Below, piece after piece: positions 35,311 to 48,323 of a stretch of 64,000 bases of DNA. Made by a program: the position numbers and the translations under genes. The stretch's first letter is position 1, and every line of letters starts with the position of its first letter. The notes under the pieces were generated by a model. The model was not told the origin of the DNA. It worked only from the letters and a program-made list of their open reading frames with translations, and searched no databases. Source of the stretch: Colius striatus (lineage: Eukaryota; Chordata; Aves; Coliiformes; Coliidae); contig NC_084768.1 of NCBI RefSeq assembly GCF_028858725.1, forward strand, positions 30,596,664 to 30,660,663, given 5' to 3'.

Positions 35311-36666
35311 CGAACCCCCCTTCTGTGCACCATCCATCACACTGACAGCACAGGTAACTTGCCTGGGATCATGTCAAAGCGTGAAATAGCTATAAAGGCA
35401 AAGCATATGTGTTTGTCATTTCTGTCATTAATGGGATCAAGTAAAACTAAGGCAAAGCTATTGAACTGTGCTTCAAAAGCCAGGGGAAGCCGGAGTCACG
35501 TCCTGGAGCAGTTCAGAGACGTAGCTCTTGCTTTGGCCCATGGAGAGTGCATGGGTGGGCAACATTTTCCTCTTCTCGTTTCCTTCTTTGTGTTTTCTGT
35601 GACTGTACTTCAGAGAGGTTTGCTTTGAGTTTGCTTTTGAGACCCACACAGGCTGCACAGCCCGACTCAGTGCCACAGCCTGGAGAGACACTGGACTGCA
35701 CCTACCTGGGACGTGAAGCTCCTCTGCTCGGAGGGGAACCCCAGTTCAGCAGGACATTGGAAACAATCCTCACCTTTCCTTTTAACCAGACAAGCAAACC
35801 TGAGCAGGACAGATCTAGTGAGCTTTTAAGGCAGCCCTGTGGTGTGATTAGTTAGAGCCTAACATGAGATAAAATCAATTGGAAACTTGTGTGAGTTAGG
35901 GCTGCTCCCATCACTCAGAGTTTGCAGCAGCCAAGTGCAGCATGATTGTTATTAATATCTGCTACAGATATATAAGCTGAAATGGGGCTTTACAGTAAAA
36001 AGAAAGAGAAGTTGCTGTTTCCCAAGAACATACAGGTCATGGATCTAATTCAGAGCCATGCTGAGCACCTTGCTCTGTAGTAATAGGAACTGGCCTTTCT
36101 TAGGAGAAAATAGACTGGTGCCTTGTACCACACACATTTCCTCATGATACCACATAACACAGAGGGATGTTGGTTAGGAGTTCAAAGTGCTGAGTTACTA
36201 TGATGTTTGTGGGGAAGAAGCTGTATTAGATATTAACCATCTCACACACCACAGGTGACTTAAGGCCTATGCTTTGTGCCTGCCTTCTTTCAAAGGCTGC
36301 AGTCAGCCCTGTGTAAGGCTGGACCTCAGCACCAGCTGTAGTGCTCACTACTGTGACTGCTGTGGTAATTCCCATACGAATGGGATTGCACCATAAACCC
36401 ACACACCTTAGCTGTGCTGATGGCCAGGCCTACATAACAGCCCAGTGCCTTGGTGCTAACGATCCAGCGTTTATGGTGGGCCACAGCAGCGTTGTCATGC
36501 CAACCAGATGGTATTCCTCCCTAGGAAAAATAACAGTAACCAAAGAAATAAATATCTTCTTCTCCTAGACTGATCTGTCTGTTTAAGAGGAGTTGGAGGT
36601 TAGATGTGAAGCAGGGAAAATCCAGGCTGAAGTAACAAACCAACCTCTGTTCAGAGCAGAGTGAAA

Positions 36667-36686
36667 TCTCTCTCTCTCTCTCTCTC
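36667..36686. repeat. (TC)10 microsatellite
   Basis: A pure TC run of ten repeats lies in intergenic DNA. It is an ordinary short tandem repeat. Confidence 0.95.
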
Positions 36687-39600
36687 CCCACTGCCCTTTA
36701 CAGAAGACTTTGTGCAAAACCTCCTCTCCAGTGAAGCAAACTCCTCCTACATCAGGGCAGGGGAGAGAGCCTACTCAGCCTCTCCCAGGGGATTTGGGTC
36801 AGGTCAGGGTCTCCCAGGCTGAGCTTTCCCATCCTGGTCCCACAGCAGCATGGCACCGGCAGTCATGGCACAAGGAAAGCCTGTCCCTGTTGCTGCCATG
36901 CTGCACATGCATGCCCTGCAGCCTGCCTTCTGCCCTGCTCTGCCACATCTGGTGCTCCAGCAGAGATTTTGGGATCCAACATACCCATTGGGGTACTCAC
37001 AGAAGGGAGGATGCTGCTATGGACCCAACCAACCCTCACTCCTCCTCAGGATCCTCTCTTCTCTTTCTGAGAGGGTGGTGTGCTCTAGAGCTCCAGCTCT
37101 TCCTTAACTCAGCCACCAAATGTGGCTTCAGAGACTTTCTTCACAATCTCTTCTTAAAACCTTGGAAAATGTTTGGTTTCTGGCTGAGAGAGGTTCCTGC
37201 TGCTGATTCCCAGGAGCTTGCACCTGGTTCTCACTGTTCCCCTCTTGGGAAATCACCCATCTTCCTCTGAGAAACACATGTCTTCTTTCTACTTGTCTTT
37301 TTCATGAATCACTTCTCACCTGCATCTGCCATTCCTTTTTCTGGCTCCTCTCTTGTCCTTTAATCCTGCTCACATTACTCTGGCAGTAAATTATTTAAAG
37401 CTGGCAAATGCGTGCAACAAGCTCTCTTTCTGTCAGACTCAAGTCTGCTCAGAAACTGATACACTCAAAACTTCTTTATCTTGGCCCAGCTTCATCTTTA
37501 GCTAGCTTTTTCTGCCATCCAGTCTCAATGCCCCACATCCCATCATCTAGTCCCAGTGCCACACATCTCACAGCCCTCCAGGTGCCTGTCTCCATTGTTG
37601 GAGGAACATCTCATTGCACCTGCAGTTTTCATGTGGACCTCAACCTCCCCAAGGGATCAATTAGGCAGAACTTACTGGAATTCACAAAATGATTCAGATA
37701 ACAAGAACAGCTTGAATTTTAACAGCAAATAAACCCAGTAAACCTTGGGATGGCCATAAATCCTTACACTACAGGATGGACCAGTAGCAAGCTTGAAGAA
37801 GAAACTCGTCCAGGGAATGGCTCGTCCTGCCAGTATCATTTCCCCTTGCAAGGTTTCTTGCACACCTGCTGTACCTTCTGGCAGTGTCCCTGCCAGCAGG
37901 GCCCAGACAGGGATTAGGTGAGCTCTAGGTCTGGTCCATCTTTAAACTCCCATGTTTTTTACCCTAGTCAAAATTGAAGAGAATGAGGGATACTCAGGAT
38001 ACAAACATTCAGTGACAACACCCCCAATTAGGCACCTCAGAATTGAGAGCCATCACCTGCACACATCATCTCACCCACTTTCCCTTGTTGGCACTGAGAC
38101 AGTGAGTTAGCTATGGCAGACACACCAATTTCCATGTGCCTGCAATGCATCATGCACAGCTAGTGAGGCTGTGTGGCAATCTCTATTGAGTCCTCCCTTT
38201 TGTATATGAAGCGTGTGAAAGGTCACTTCTTGCAGTCCTGGGTTCTCAGGCTGGTTTTCAGGAGACTCTTTTTGATCTACCCTTCCATCAGTCCATCAAG
38301 CCACCTATACATACCAGAGCTCTCCTTCCCTTAAGGCTGTGCCAGTGACAAACAATCATTGGGCTTGTCTAAAAGATGTTAAATAGACCTAAAAAAATTG
38401 TCTGCTCCTGTAGCAAATCTTGAGCTTCAGCAGTAATCCAGGTCTTTCTCCCATTGATGTTCTTGAAGCTGAGTCAGGTTTGAATTGACCTGGAGATGTT
38501 CAGGATCTCTCTCTTATGTCTTCAGAGTGTGTAGGTAGTTGACCCTGTTGAGTAATGTCATCTCATTAGGGAGAAACACATGTCCACTGAGATAAGGATG
38601 AGCTGTCTTCCATAAGGAGCAATAGATTTGAAATCAGATCTTAGCTGGTCATTCTCTTACATGTTCAATTGGTGTGACCACCTCCCTCCACTGAAATCCT
38701 GAAGGGATATGTTTCAGTGGGCTAATTATAAATTCCCTCTGTCTTGCATTAGCTGGATACAGCATGCCTGGTGGCATGAACCTCCCCTCCTTCATTCGTG
38801 TTGTGCACCTCTCTTGCTGCAGGCAAAAGTAATTTCCCCAGCCTGGAAATGTGATTTAATTTGACCTTGTTCACACAGGTTCTGCATCTCTTACATTCCC
38901 ACCCCCAATGATAAAACAGGATCAGAGGAAATTGCTGTGATTCACGGCGATGCTCTGCCTCAGCCTCCGATTCTTCTTGTTCCTTCCTCTCCCCCCATCC
39001 CCTGCTCTGCCTACCCACCATAGCTGTTTCCTTACAGGGAACTTTTGACTCTAGATGGAGGATGTAAGAGGAATGGGAAGATGTGAAACCACATACCTGT
39101 GTTGCATCTCCAGTGCCAGGAGAGGCAAACTGCTTGTCTTTCTTTATGACTGGCTTCAGGAGTAAAAGAAAAGGAAATAGAGAGTGAGGGTGAAGAAAGA
39201 ATATTAACAAAATCAAGGGCAGTACTCTAAGACTGTTTCTCAAACGTTTTTGTAGCAGAGCCTTACTTGAGAGAATTGCTCATGGTCCCTGCCTGGATTC
39301 ACTGCTTCAGTGCTCTCCTGTCTGCCCCAAGGCTCTGAGAGGTGTTCACCTGCGCCTCCTCACTGCCCAGGGGCTGCTCTCCCTGGACTTCCCACTTGCT
39401 CTTCTTCTAGTGCTGGTGAGAGGGTGAGATTAAATTGTCTAACTCAAATACCTCAGCCTTGGGCTCCTCAATGGTACAGGAGCATCTGCAGGGATCCTCG
39501 AGCTCTCCTTGCACAAGTTCAGAAGATCTCTTTTTTTGGGGGACTCCCTCTTGTCCTGTATTTCATCTTCAACGGAGAGGTTTAACAGTGAGCTCCTCTA

Positions 39601-40210
39601 GTCAAGATTGTCTCTTTAGCTGTGCCAGAGGAGTATTTATAATACAGTAGCTACTTTGCAGAATCCCCAAGTGTACAAGAAGCTTGGAGAGGCACGCTGT
39701 GGCTGTGCATCAGCCATCTCCACCGGTAAACTTGGGCATAGGACCGGCAAACCCTTTTACACCAGCTCACAAAAGCCATGAGCCATGGCAAGAAACACTG
39801 GCTATCTGTAGCAATAAGCTGCAGAGCGCTTTGGAACGGTGTTTTCCCAGTAATAGGGGTGGCATCAATTGTCAGCAGAGGAGACAATCGGGCTGCACGT
39901 GTCATTCACGTGTCATTGCTCTGCTTCTTGTCTGCTGGCTTTCCCTTTGTGCTAAACTGTTACTAGAGCTTTGGAAAATTTGCTGGCTCCAGTGCCAAAC
40001 TGTGTGGATCCTTTCCCTCCAAATGCAGAAGATTTTGGTTTCATTTTAGGTGTGTGGGACTGTTATTCTTTACAGGGAGTTTCTGAAGCAGCTGAGAACT
40101 GTTTGAGATCCCTTAAGAAGAGATCAGAGCTATATTCGATATTGCAATAGCTTTAGCCATAGAAGCTCACACTCTTTCTGTGTTCACCTCAGCGATACAC
40201 ACCAAGTGGA

Positions 40211-40320
40211 AGATGGTCTTAAACAGGTCATATCCAACCCCACGTTGTATTGGGGTAGCTGGGCCAGATGGTCTTAAACAGGTCATATCCAACCCCACGT
40301 TGTATTGGGGTAGCTGGGCC
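40211..40320. repeat. Perfect 55-bp tandem duplication
   Basis: The unit 40211-40265 (starts AGATGGTCTTAAACAGGTCA, ends GGTAGCTGGGCC) is repeated without a single difference at 40266-40320, and AG of a third copy follows. Perfect identity in otherwise unique, neutral-looking DNA means a very recent event or an assembly artefact. The unit is not a multiple of three and no gene is affected. Confidence 0.97.
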
Positions 40321-41169
40321 AGGCGGGAAAGACCTCAGGTAGTCTCTAAAGGACTGGTAGATACAAGTGTTGACTTTTCACACAGAGAAGACAGCAAGAT
40401 GGAGACAGTAGGCAGGATGGAGAAGGAGAATATGTCCTCTTATTTATCCTCTGTGAAGCTGCAAAACAGCTGCCAGAGCTGGAGACCACAGCAGACAAAG
40501 GACAAAGCACTTGCGTTCATGTTTTGTCCACCGTTTGTACAAACTTATACAAAGGAGGAGGCTTTTGGCCTGGGGAAGCTGGATGAGGTCCTCCAGAGAG
40601 TAGACTTTACGGCCAGAAGGTTCAATTCTAAGCATTGGAGTGCACGTTGATGGGCTGAGCAGTGAATCAATCCAGAGATAGAGAGGAAGAAGGGCTTGGC
40701 TTGCTCTCTATCAGCTCAACTCTTTCTCTGTCAACCAAAGCAAGATGCTTTGTTCCCTGCAGCCCCTAAATGATGGCTGCTGTCTCTTACATGGAGACAA
40801 AGGTCCACCTGACACAGCCTGATCTGAAAACCTTCCAGCTTGGCTTTGTGGAGCAGCAATAAGAGCTCATACCCAGTGAACTGGATGTTTGCAGAGTGCA
40901 GTGCAAGACTTGGGGAGATTCAAGCACTGCCCACTGACAAGCGATGTTTTTGTGAGTAAAAGACTCATACAAGTCATCCATGGGTTCTATTCATTTTCTA
41001 CCACCCCACCCCCAGGCAGTTTGTGTGAGGCTGAGCAAGTAGCTGGCTTTCTCTGCCTGCATTGAAACTCATCTTCGTTATTGTATGTTTTGCCTCACTC
41101 TACCTCCTCCACCCCTTGTCTTCAAGCAGGCATGAGCATGCTGATGCTCCCCTCCATCCTCTCACTGTC

Positions 41170-41420
41170 TCTTGTCTATTTAAACTGCAATGTTTTAGGA
41201 GCAGGGACATTAACCCTCATCTGGATTAGCATTGCTCTAATGTAAATAATATTAGTTACATTATAGATGTTTCCCTAATTAGAGCTCCTATTTCTATAGG
41301 CATTTAAACACCTCGTCTCTTCATTTGACAGTTACGGTATTTGATTTGTGTTCTCCTGATGTGGAGATCAGCACAAAAACCCTTTTATCTCTTCTGGTGA
41401 ACGGGTTTAGACTATGATTG
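41170..41420. promoter_or_regulatory. Candidate enhancer core with ATTA-rich inverted repeat
   Basis: This stretch reads CATCTGGATTAGCATTGC, then TAATGTAA (41238-41245), a ten-base spacer ATAATATTAG, and TTACATTA (41256-41263), the exact reverse complement. CCCTAATTAGAGCTCC follows near 41273. Clustered ATTA/TAAT cores in repeat-free DNA suggest homeodomain or POU input. No coding frame is present. Confidence 0.38.
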
Positions 41421-41657
41421 GATTTGATTTTTTTTTAGAACCATGTGTAGGGATGAGCCCAGAGACATCAGGTATGATTTTGTGTAAGGGGGGATACCGA
41501 CACAGAATCTGAATGGAGGTTTAACGATGCAGCAAGAAGCAGGGTTTTAATCAGTGAGGTTTTTTTCAAGGAGCATGAAGTAAGGACAAACCCTTTCAAA
41601 AGCTGGGAGAAAAAGAGAGCTGGCCTAGGTAGTAAAGCCTTTTGGAAAGAAAACTTG

Positions 41658-41670
41658 CCCCCCCCCCCCC
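41658..41670. repeat. C13 homopolymer
   Basis: An uninterrupted run of 13 C lies in intergenic DNA. Length is prone to sequencing error. Confidence 0.9.
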
Positions 41671-42599
41671 GTCCCCATTTGGCTGCCTTTTGAACAGGGT
41701 ACATCAGTATTTGCTGCTAGTCTGAGGGAAGCCCAGTCGTGAAAAGGTCTACCAGAGATTATTTTATCAGAGAGCCTTGTCTTGGCAGATGGCTGCATGC
41801 TTTAAATTTAAACAGAGAGGCATAAATAGTAGAAAAGAAAAGAGGGTAATAAGAAAAATATTAAACTGCCCAGTGCAAATCCTTGGGGAACTTCTATTGC
41901 AATAACTGACCTCCCATATAGCACCATTTATTTCATACACTGGCAGCTTTATAGGTGCTTGTACAGCTACAGACGAACACCAATTTGCCAGTGCAGTTTG
42001 TTTTGATAACTGTTGTTTTCAATAAATCTATATTAAAATCAACGAGAAAATTAAATAGACCGAAGTCAGTGACACTAGAGATAAGGTAGCACATTACTAC
42101 AGTGGCCTCTTCAGCTGGAGGAGCTGCCTCTAACTTCAGTATGGCTCACAGATGTGATGAATTTTGATGGTCTCAGTTGTGCTTTTTGATGGCAGACAAC
42201 ATATTTTGCAGGTGGGGAAAGGAAATGTTGATGTTTCAAAGCTCAGCTCCTTGAGGGCTGCAACAGAGGAGGAGGTGGTCTGGATGAGGCTGCTCTGCTC
42301 ACTATTACAGGCTCTTTCTCTGGGGTTTGAAGGGACACCTGTAAGCATAGAGGTCAAGGTGTCCAGCCTTTGGACCCATTTGTGCTTTCTCCCAGAGCCA
42401 TTTAGGTGTTCTCATCCTTACTCAGCAATCCACACAGGCAATACCTGTGGGCACCTTAAAGCAGTGGGAGATGCAGGACCTTTGACCGGTCCCCAGGCAA
42501 GGGGGATGTCTGCGCCTCAGGTTTGTCTGAACATGGCATGTCCTTCTCCTCCCTGCCTCTAAGCAAACTAGGTGCCTCTGGTGACACAAAGGGGAAGTC

Positions 42600-42820
42600 C
42601 TGGTGGACAACACTGAGAAGGGAAGAGAGAATAGAAATTCCAAGGAGAGAGCTGAGAAGGAAGGAAAGCAGAAAGAAAGGAAGGAAGGAAGGAGTGAGGT
42701 GGGGAGCACGATGGGAGGAAGAGAGAGGCTGGAAAAGGAAAGAAGGTCTCCAAACACTGGAGAGGAAAGAGACAGAAGATAGAATAAACAGAAGGGGAGA
42801 CAATGGGGAAATTAAAGCAG
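42600..42820 (+). repeat. Purine-rich tract with (GGAA)n core
   Basis: The plus strand is strongly A/G-biased over about 220 bases. A core of AAAGGAAGGAAGGAAGGAG lies at about 42676-42694. This produces spurious reading frames on both strands (rich in Arg, Lys and Glu on the plus strand; rich in Ser, Phe, Leu and Pro on the minus strand). Such tracts can form triplex DNA. Confidence 0.8.
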
Positions 42821-43899
42821 TGTAGATAGAAGATATGTCAGAGCAAGGGTCTGACTCTCAGCCCCCTATACCCTATGAACCTCTCTCCTGGTGAATTTAG
42901 CTGTCCTTCGGAGGTGCATGTTTCTGGTGAGAGAGGCAAGACCTTAGACCTTAAGGTTGGTAAAAAGAGACACTTTGGCCAGGAATTGAGGAAATACTCT
43001 AAACACCTGACCCCTGGGCACTTGGAACAGCAGCAGCTAGTGCTAGCCAGGTAATTAGTTAGTTTCTACAGGGCAGTTTAGAGGATTTTGGGATCCAGGA
43101 AGTTTTGTATAGCACTGAGCATCACGGTTGAGTCCAAGTAAATAATGGACACAAGTGATTTCATGGTAGAATGGGTCAATTTTTTTTCCAGCAGACCAGT
43201 TCTCTACCAGAAAATGCTGATTGGAATAACTGGAAACTCTTCCTAGGATGTATCAACGTTATCCAAGCTTTTGCTGAGAAACTGGCCAAAATGTTCATAT
43301 GAGGATTTTCCTCACTTCCTTCTGACAGTATTGTTTTACTTCTGTGTTACACATCTCTACCCCTTTTGGTTCAAGCGTTTGGCCAAAAAAAATGGGGTCT
43401 CCTGAGGTGAGGAAGAGCCAGGCATTCCCTGGGTACAATATATTTTCCTTTGCAAAGTTTTGCTTCCCTGCCCACAGCAAGAATCAAACTGCTAGTGGTG
43501 ATGGGGCTTGTGCCAGGCCATTTTCCTGCCAGCCATCAGCTCGAGAGCTAGTGCAGGTTTTTCAGTCACGTTCCCTGGGCTTGTTTGGAATGTGCTGGGC
43601 ACTTCTCAGCTGCTCTGGTCTCTTACATTCATCTTTTAAAAGGACATTTGAAAAAGCTGTCAAAACCCATCAATTCCCTGGCTTGGGGCAGGGATCTCGG
43701 TGCTTCCAGATATTCAGTTTCATGAAGAAACTGAGCTGGTTTAACAGGGATCTTAAAAAAGGGTGGAGATTACGCCTGTCGATGTAATGTACGGCCTAAG
43801 GAAACATAACAGTGTGGTGTAATGGGTGCTTTGGACCTCTAGAATCATGTAATAACAAAGGAAAAGTGGTAAAGTGGGAAAAAAATACCCTATTTGTAT

Positions 43900-44650
43900 T
43901 TAGGAACATGTCATTAAATGACAAAAATCAGAGAGCTAAACTTTTTGTCCCAGCTTAGGTCAAACGGCTTCTTTTTTGAAAGCTCAGAATTTCCCAAGGG
44001 ACACAAATTCCTTTATTATTATTTTTGGCCAGCTGTCTTCCATATGACTGCCCGTGAAAAGTATTTTATCTCACGTTAAAATCCCACACATAAAAACGTG
44101 TCTCTACCTTCCAGCAGGTGTGCTTGTCCTATGGGGAGATTTGCTTTATCAGCTATTTGTCCCTCCAGGAGAAACGCTTAATTTTAGATGTTTTTTCCAT
44201 TTACACTTTGAGTTCAAGACACTCGAGCAGCGGCTCAAGTGTTGGGTGGCCTGTGCAGGCGTCAGAACCCTCCCTTTATGCACTGCAACCCTTTCAGCTA
44301 AAACACTGGCAAAGACATTTTGGTGAAGTGGGTTGGGGTTGGTCTTTTTTAAATGTCTCATTAAGAAGGGTTAAAATGTTTCAAAATGTCCCATTGCACT
44401 GCTGTTGGTGCCCTCCCTTTGAAATCCAGCTTTCCCATGACGACAGAGCTGTAAAACACGTGCAACTTTTTCCTCCTTTACCTTCTTTTTTTACTAGTTA
44501 GCAATGGAGCTTTGCTGTAGCCATTAAAATATCAAAAATAAACTGCACCCAACTGTACAATATTTTTTTACCAGCGTTTATAGTGACAATATAAACTGTG
44601 AGGGTTAAAACTGAGTTTTTTTGCGGATGGCATTGGAATATCAAGATTAA
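43900..44650. promoter_or_regulatory. Candidate conserved non-coding block, intergenic
   Basis: The block has unbroken AT-rich words such as CATTAAATGACAAAAATCAG, CCTTTATTATTATTTTTGGCC and CACGTTAAAATCCCACAC, and no recognised repeat. The frames present (127 codons at most) are not recognisable. The regulatory reading is inference only. Confidence 0.25.
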
Positions 44651-44774
44651 ATCTGCAGTGTGAGCACAAGGGTTTTATGACACACAATGATGTGAGAAGG
44701 GTTGTATTTCTTTAGCAAAATTGACATCACCATTTGTCCTTCTTTCTTTGTACTTCTTGGGTCTGAGTTTTAGG

Positions 44775-44975
44775 AGTGAGAGCTGGAAAAGGCATGGTAG
44801 ATGATTCAGTGCAGCTCCCTTGAACCGGAATCAGGTTGGCACTGATGGGATGTTTTATGGTGCTTTCATGGTTCCCTCCGTTCCTCTTGGAAGGCAGTCC
44901 CACAATTCAATGCCTTGTAGCCTCAGGAAATTTCTCCTGATGTTCAGCCTATGTTTTCCTTCTGTGAAACATCTT
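44775..44975 (-). mobile_element. Probable ancient CR1-family fragment
   Basis: GGCAGTCCCACAATTCAATG, then CAGGAAATTTCTCCTGATG and TTCAGCCTATGTTTTCC, matches the antisense word order of old CR1-type repeats (cannot hold a line, fails to resolve, then lists words in the same order with substitutions). The whole copy is diverged and the ends are approximate. Confidence 0.5.
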
Positions 44976-45924
44976 GTGGAAATGCTGTGGTGAGTGGTCA
45001 TTTCATTTGGTGCTTTGGTGCTGACACCTTCCTGACACATGGAGGTACTTTTCCTGCTCATCCCACACACAAAGCGGGAGTAAGGGGCAAATCTGGGTTC
45101 ACTGAGCACTTTCCATCCTCCCTCCTTACCCAAGCAACATACCCAGGTGTGGTTCTGCTTTCTGAAGCACATACATTGGTGACAACTTCACGTCCAGCAC
45201 CAAGTCCCATGTGCCTGGGACAGTTGCACCAGTCCCATGCAGAGGGGAGCTGTGGCGGCGTGCAGCCCGAGCTGCACAGCTGTTTGTGTTTGCTTTGCAT
45301 TTCATTGCATCCTCTTCTGCTCTTGAATACCAGAGGTATTTTTCGAGACAAGACCAGCCTGTTTGGTCAGCTTTGTACAGCACCTTGAGCGTTCAGTCAA
45401 TGTGAGGTCTGGGCAGGCACCATCGTGTCCAACCCAGCAAAGCACAGGTTAGAGAAAGAAAATGCTCCCGTGCATCAAACTCCAGAGCTTTGCTCAAATC
45501 CAAGCTACAGCAGATCTCCTACAGAGACATTCCATCCTGATCTGCTCCCTGGTCCTCTGTTATCAGAGCCCAGTCAAGAGGCAGCTTCTGATCTCCTGCT
45601 ACGTTTGTATAAGGCACTTTATTTTCTGGCCTGCCAAAGGCTGTCCTTCCCACCTCTGTTTTAACTGGAAAAGGATTTCCACCCCACGGCCCCGATTCCG
45701 GCTGAATTAATGGTTTTTGAACTGAATCAGCACATTTGAAGTTAAAACAGATCCCCACTGAGTCTGTACATTTTTATTACTGTGAAAGGAGTGCTTAGGA
45801 AAATAAAAGAAACAAGAAAGCCCTGAGAGTGGACCACCCTGTTGAAGGGGGAAATACAGAAATCAAGCATGTTTATATGAATGATATTTATAGGGTCAAG
45901 TGACAAATATTGTACAAGGCCTTG

Positions 45925-46370
45925 GAGCCCAGCTCAGGAATATCACATACCAGCCTGGGCACTCGTGCTCAAGACAATTTAATTGAAACTGGGGCAGGTG
46001 CAGAAGAGGGCCACTAAGATGGTGTGAGAGATGGAAAGCCAAGGTGTTGAGGAGATGTGAGAATAATGTGGTTGGTTTAGCCCAGCAAAACAAAGAAGAT
46101 GAAGATGACTGGGATCTGAGAGCTGCCTATAGGTGCATCGGGGGGAAGGAAAAGCATTGAAGTTAAAGCAAAGGACCATTTTGCCGGAGTGAGAACTAAC
46201 TGTGAATACATTTAATCAAGGAATTAGAAGAAATTTCCCATCTATCAGGCAGAGAAGACCCAAAGAAGGCCTTCTGTTCATGTTAGTATGGGCAAGTAAA
46301 CAAACATACTTGAAGATGGAGGTTGATAAATGTATTGGGATGTTGGATGGGAAATTCTATAACAAGAGGG
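45925..46370 (+). mobile_element. Ancient CR1 LINE fragment, sense orientation
   Basis: The plus strand contains, in the order expected of an old CR1 3' region, GCAGGTGCAGAAGAGGGCCA, GGTTTAGCCCAGCAAAAC, GCCTATAGGTGCATCGGGG, AATTAGAAGAAATTTCCC and TTGATAAATGTATTGGGATG. Substitutions and indels are heavy and no reading frame survives, so it is an old and dead copy. It points the same way as ERI3. Boundaries are approximate. Confidence 0.62.
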
Positions 46371-48323
46371 AGAGGAACAGCTCAGTACACATGGGAATCC
46401 TTTCCTGGCCTTCCTCACCTATACACCTGCATGTGGATTGCTTTCAAGATCTGAAATCCTCTTTTGCCTTTCCTTTGCTGAGGACATCAGCACCTTTACA
46501 TTCTGCTGTCATCACCAAAGAACCTTGTGCTGCATCTGCAAACTTCCTGGCCTCACAGAGCTGCTGCGGCCACTGCTCCCAAATTCATCAAGGGGGTTAC
46601 TGTCAAACAAGGAGACACACTTGCTCCCACCAGTGTTGAATGAGCTGCTTTCTTTCAAAACACCCTTTAATTGACAGCTAGGAATAGCTTCCCGTGATGA
46701 CAAGCTGTCATTAGTATCATTCACCAGAATGATTCTCTGGTGATTGTGCGTGTGTTTAGAGGAGAAGGGACAGAGAAATCCCCTGCAAACAAATGTTTCA
46801 ACAGAATACATGAACTGAGCTGTGGTTTCAAGAATGACAACGTGAATATAAAAATGTACATTGTGAATATTAGTATTCCCTTAAATATGTGTTCCCGTTG
46901 GTTAATGAGTCCCACCGGTGGCGTTAGGAACTGAAGGATTTGGGTTGGCACGTTATTAACTTGTTAAGTAGAAAACAGTGATACAAGGCTACTTGTCATG
47001 TGTATTATAAGACATTTAAAAGTTGCATTCAGCAAAAGCAGCTGAACAGAACTAAAGGAGTCGCCTTTAAAACGAGGTGACGTTCCTTTGTGCCAGAATC
47101 CTGTAAAAATCCCATTGCTTTTAAAGGAGCTGTGCCTCGGGCCCTTGGGAAAGAGGCACAGGGAGCAGGGCTGGGGAGGCAGGCAGTGTCTAGGACTCTC
47201 CTCCCTTCTCCTCTCTGTTGACCCAGATACTTCACCTTGGGCTAGGATGGGCTCTGCCCTTTATTGATACAGAGGATCTCCTGGAGCTGCCCTGCGGGGT
47301 TGGAGGGGTTTATTCTGTATTTTCTGCCTTTACCTGCCCCACTGGTTTGCTGCTTTCTTGTAAAGCCCCATCCATCCACCAGCACAGAGGTGGCTGCACA
47401 TCTGTGCCCAAAGAAATGATGCTTTGTTAAGAAACTATTGGTATTTTAAACCAAACAAAACTTACAGGTAATTGCAGACCAAACAGCTGCATCTGCTGGC
47501 AGCAGCACAGGGAATCCATACGTAAGGAGAGGAAGGCAGAGATAGAAGTTCTGAGCTACCCTTTCCAGCCAGTGTTTGGAGATAGCCCTTTGTGTAAATC
47601 AGGACAGCCCAGACATGGCCTCAGCATGGACCCTGTTTCCACTGAGCTGCTTCTAGTCATCCCAAAATCTCTAAAGTAGGACAAGCAATTAAGACACCAC
47701 AGCTGCTCTTGAAGCACACTCACTTTCTCTTGGACTGACAGAGGGCTGATTCTATTGATCCTAAGGCAATGGAATAGCAGGGCAGGCACGGGCTGTGCTA
47801 CCAGGAATAAATAAGGTGACCCTGATCAGCAACTATCAGCCCTTTCTGCTACTTTTCCTTATTTGCATGAGCCATTTTCTCAGTGTTGCTTGCCCAGGGC
47901 CCCGTGGCAGTTGTCCACCTTTGCATTTCCTAGCTCTGCCACTGACTGAGTCCCTTGGGGAGAGGAGTTGTTCCCAGTGAAGATGCTACAAGAGCCATGT
48001 GCATTGATAGGCAGGCCACAGAGTATCTATTGATCTCCCTCGTCCATTTTTCCAGAAGCCTGGAGTGAGCCAGATTAATCTGTAGGTGACGTTTTCAGTG
48101 GCCTGTAGTGTTCATTTGAGACATGCACACTCACCTAAGACAGGCTCAGATATGAACACTACAGAAACTGTGGCAATATTTAAGGAAACATGTCTCTTCT
48201 CAAAATGGTTTGGGTGCCTTCTTCAGCATTTGATAGCTGTGACAGAAAAAAGGACCTTTTTGAAAGTGCAGTTGCTGAAGGCTATCACGCTGCAGTCTTG
48301 CAAGGACAACCTGTATGGATCTC

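Noticed and set aside
36710-37270. 186-codon plus-strand frame in intergenic DNA
   Set aside because: No recognisable motif, no flanking splice logic and no CpG promoter; length is compatible with chance in moderately GC-rich DNA.
38749-39243. 164-codon minus-strand frame with a hydrophobic start
   Set aside because: The leucine/phenylalanine-rich start resembles a signal peptide, but the rest has no family resemblance and there is no promoter or exon context.
42422-42825. Four overlapping frames rich in Ser/Phe/Leu or Arg/Lys/Glu
   Set aside because: They are translations of the purine tract and its complement.
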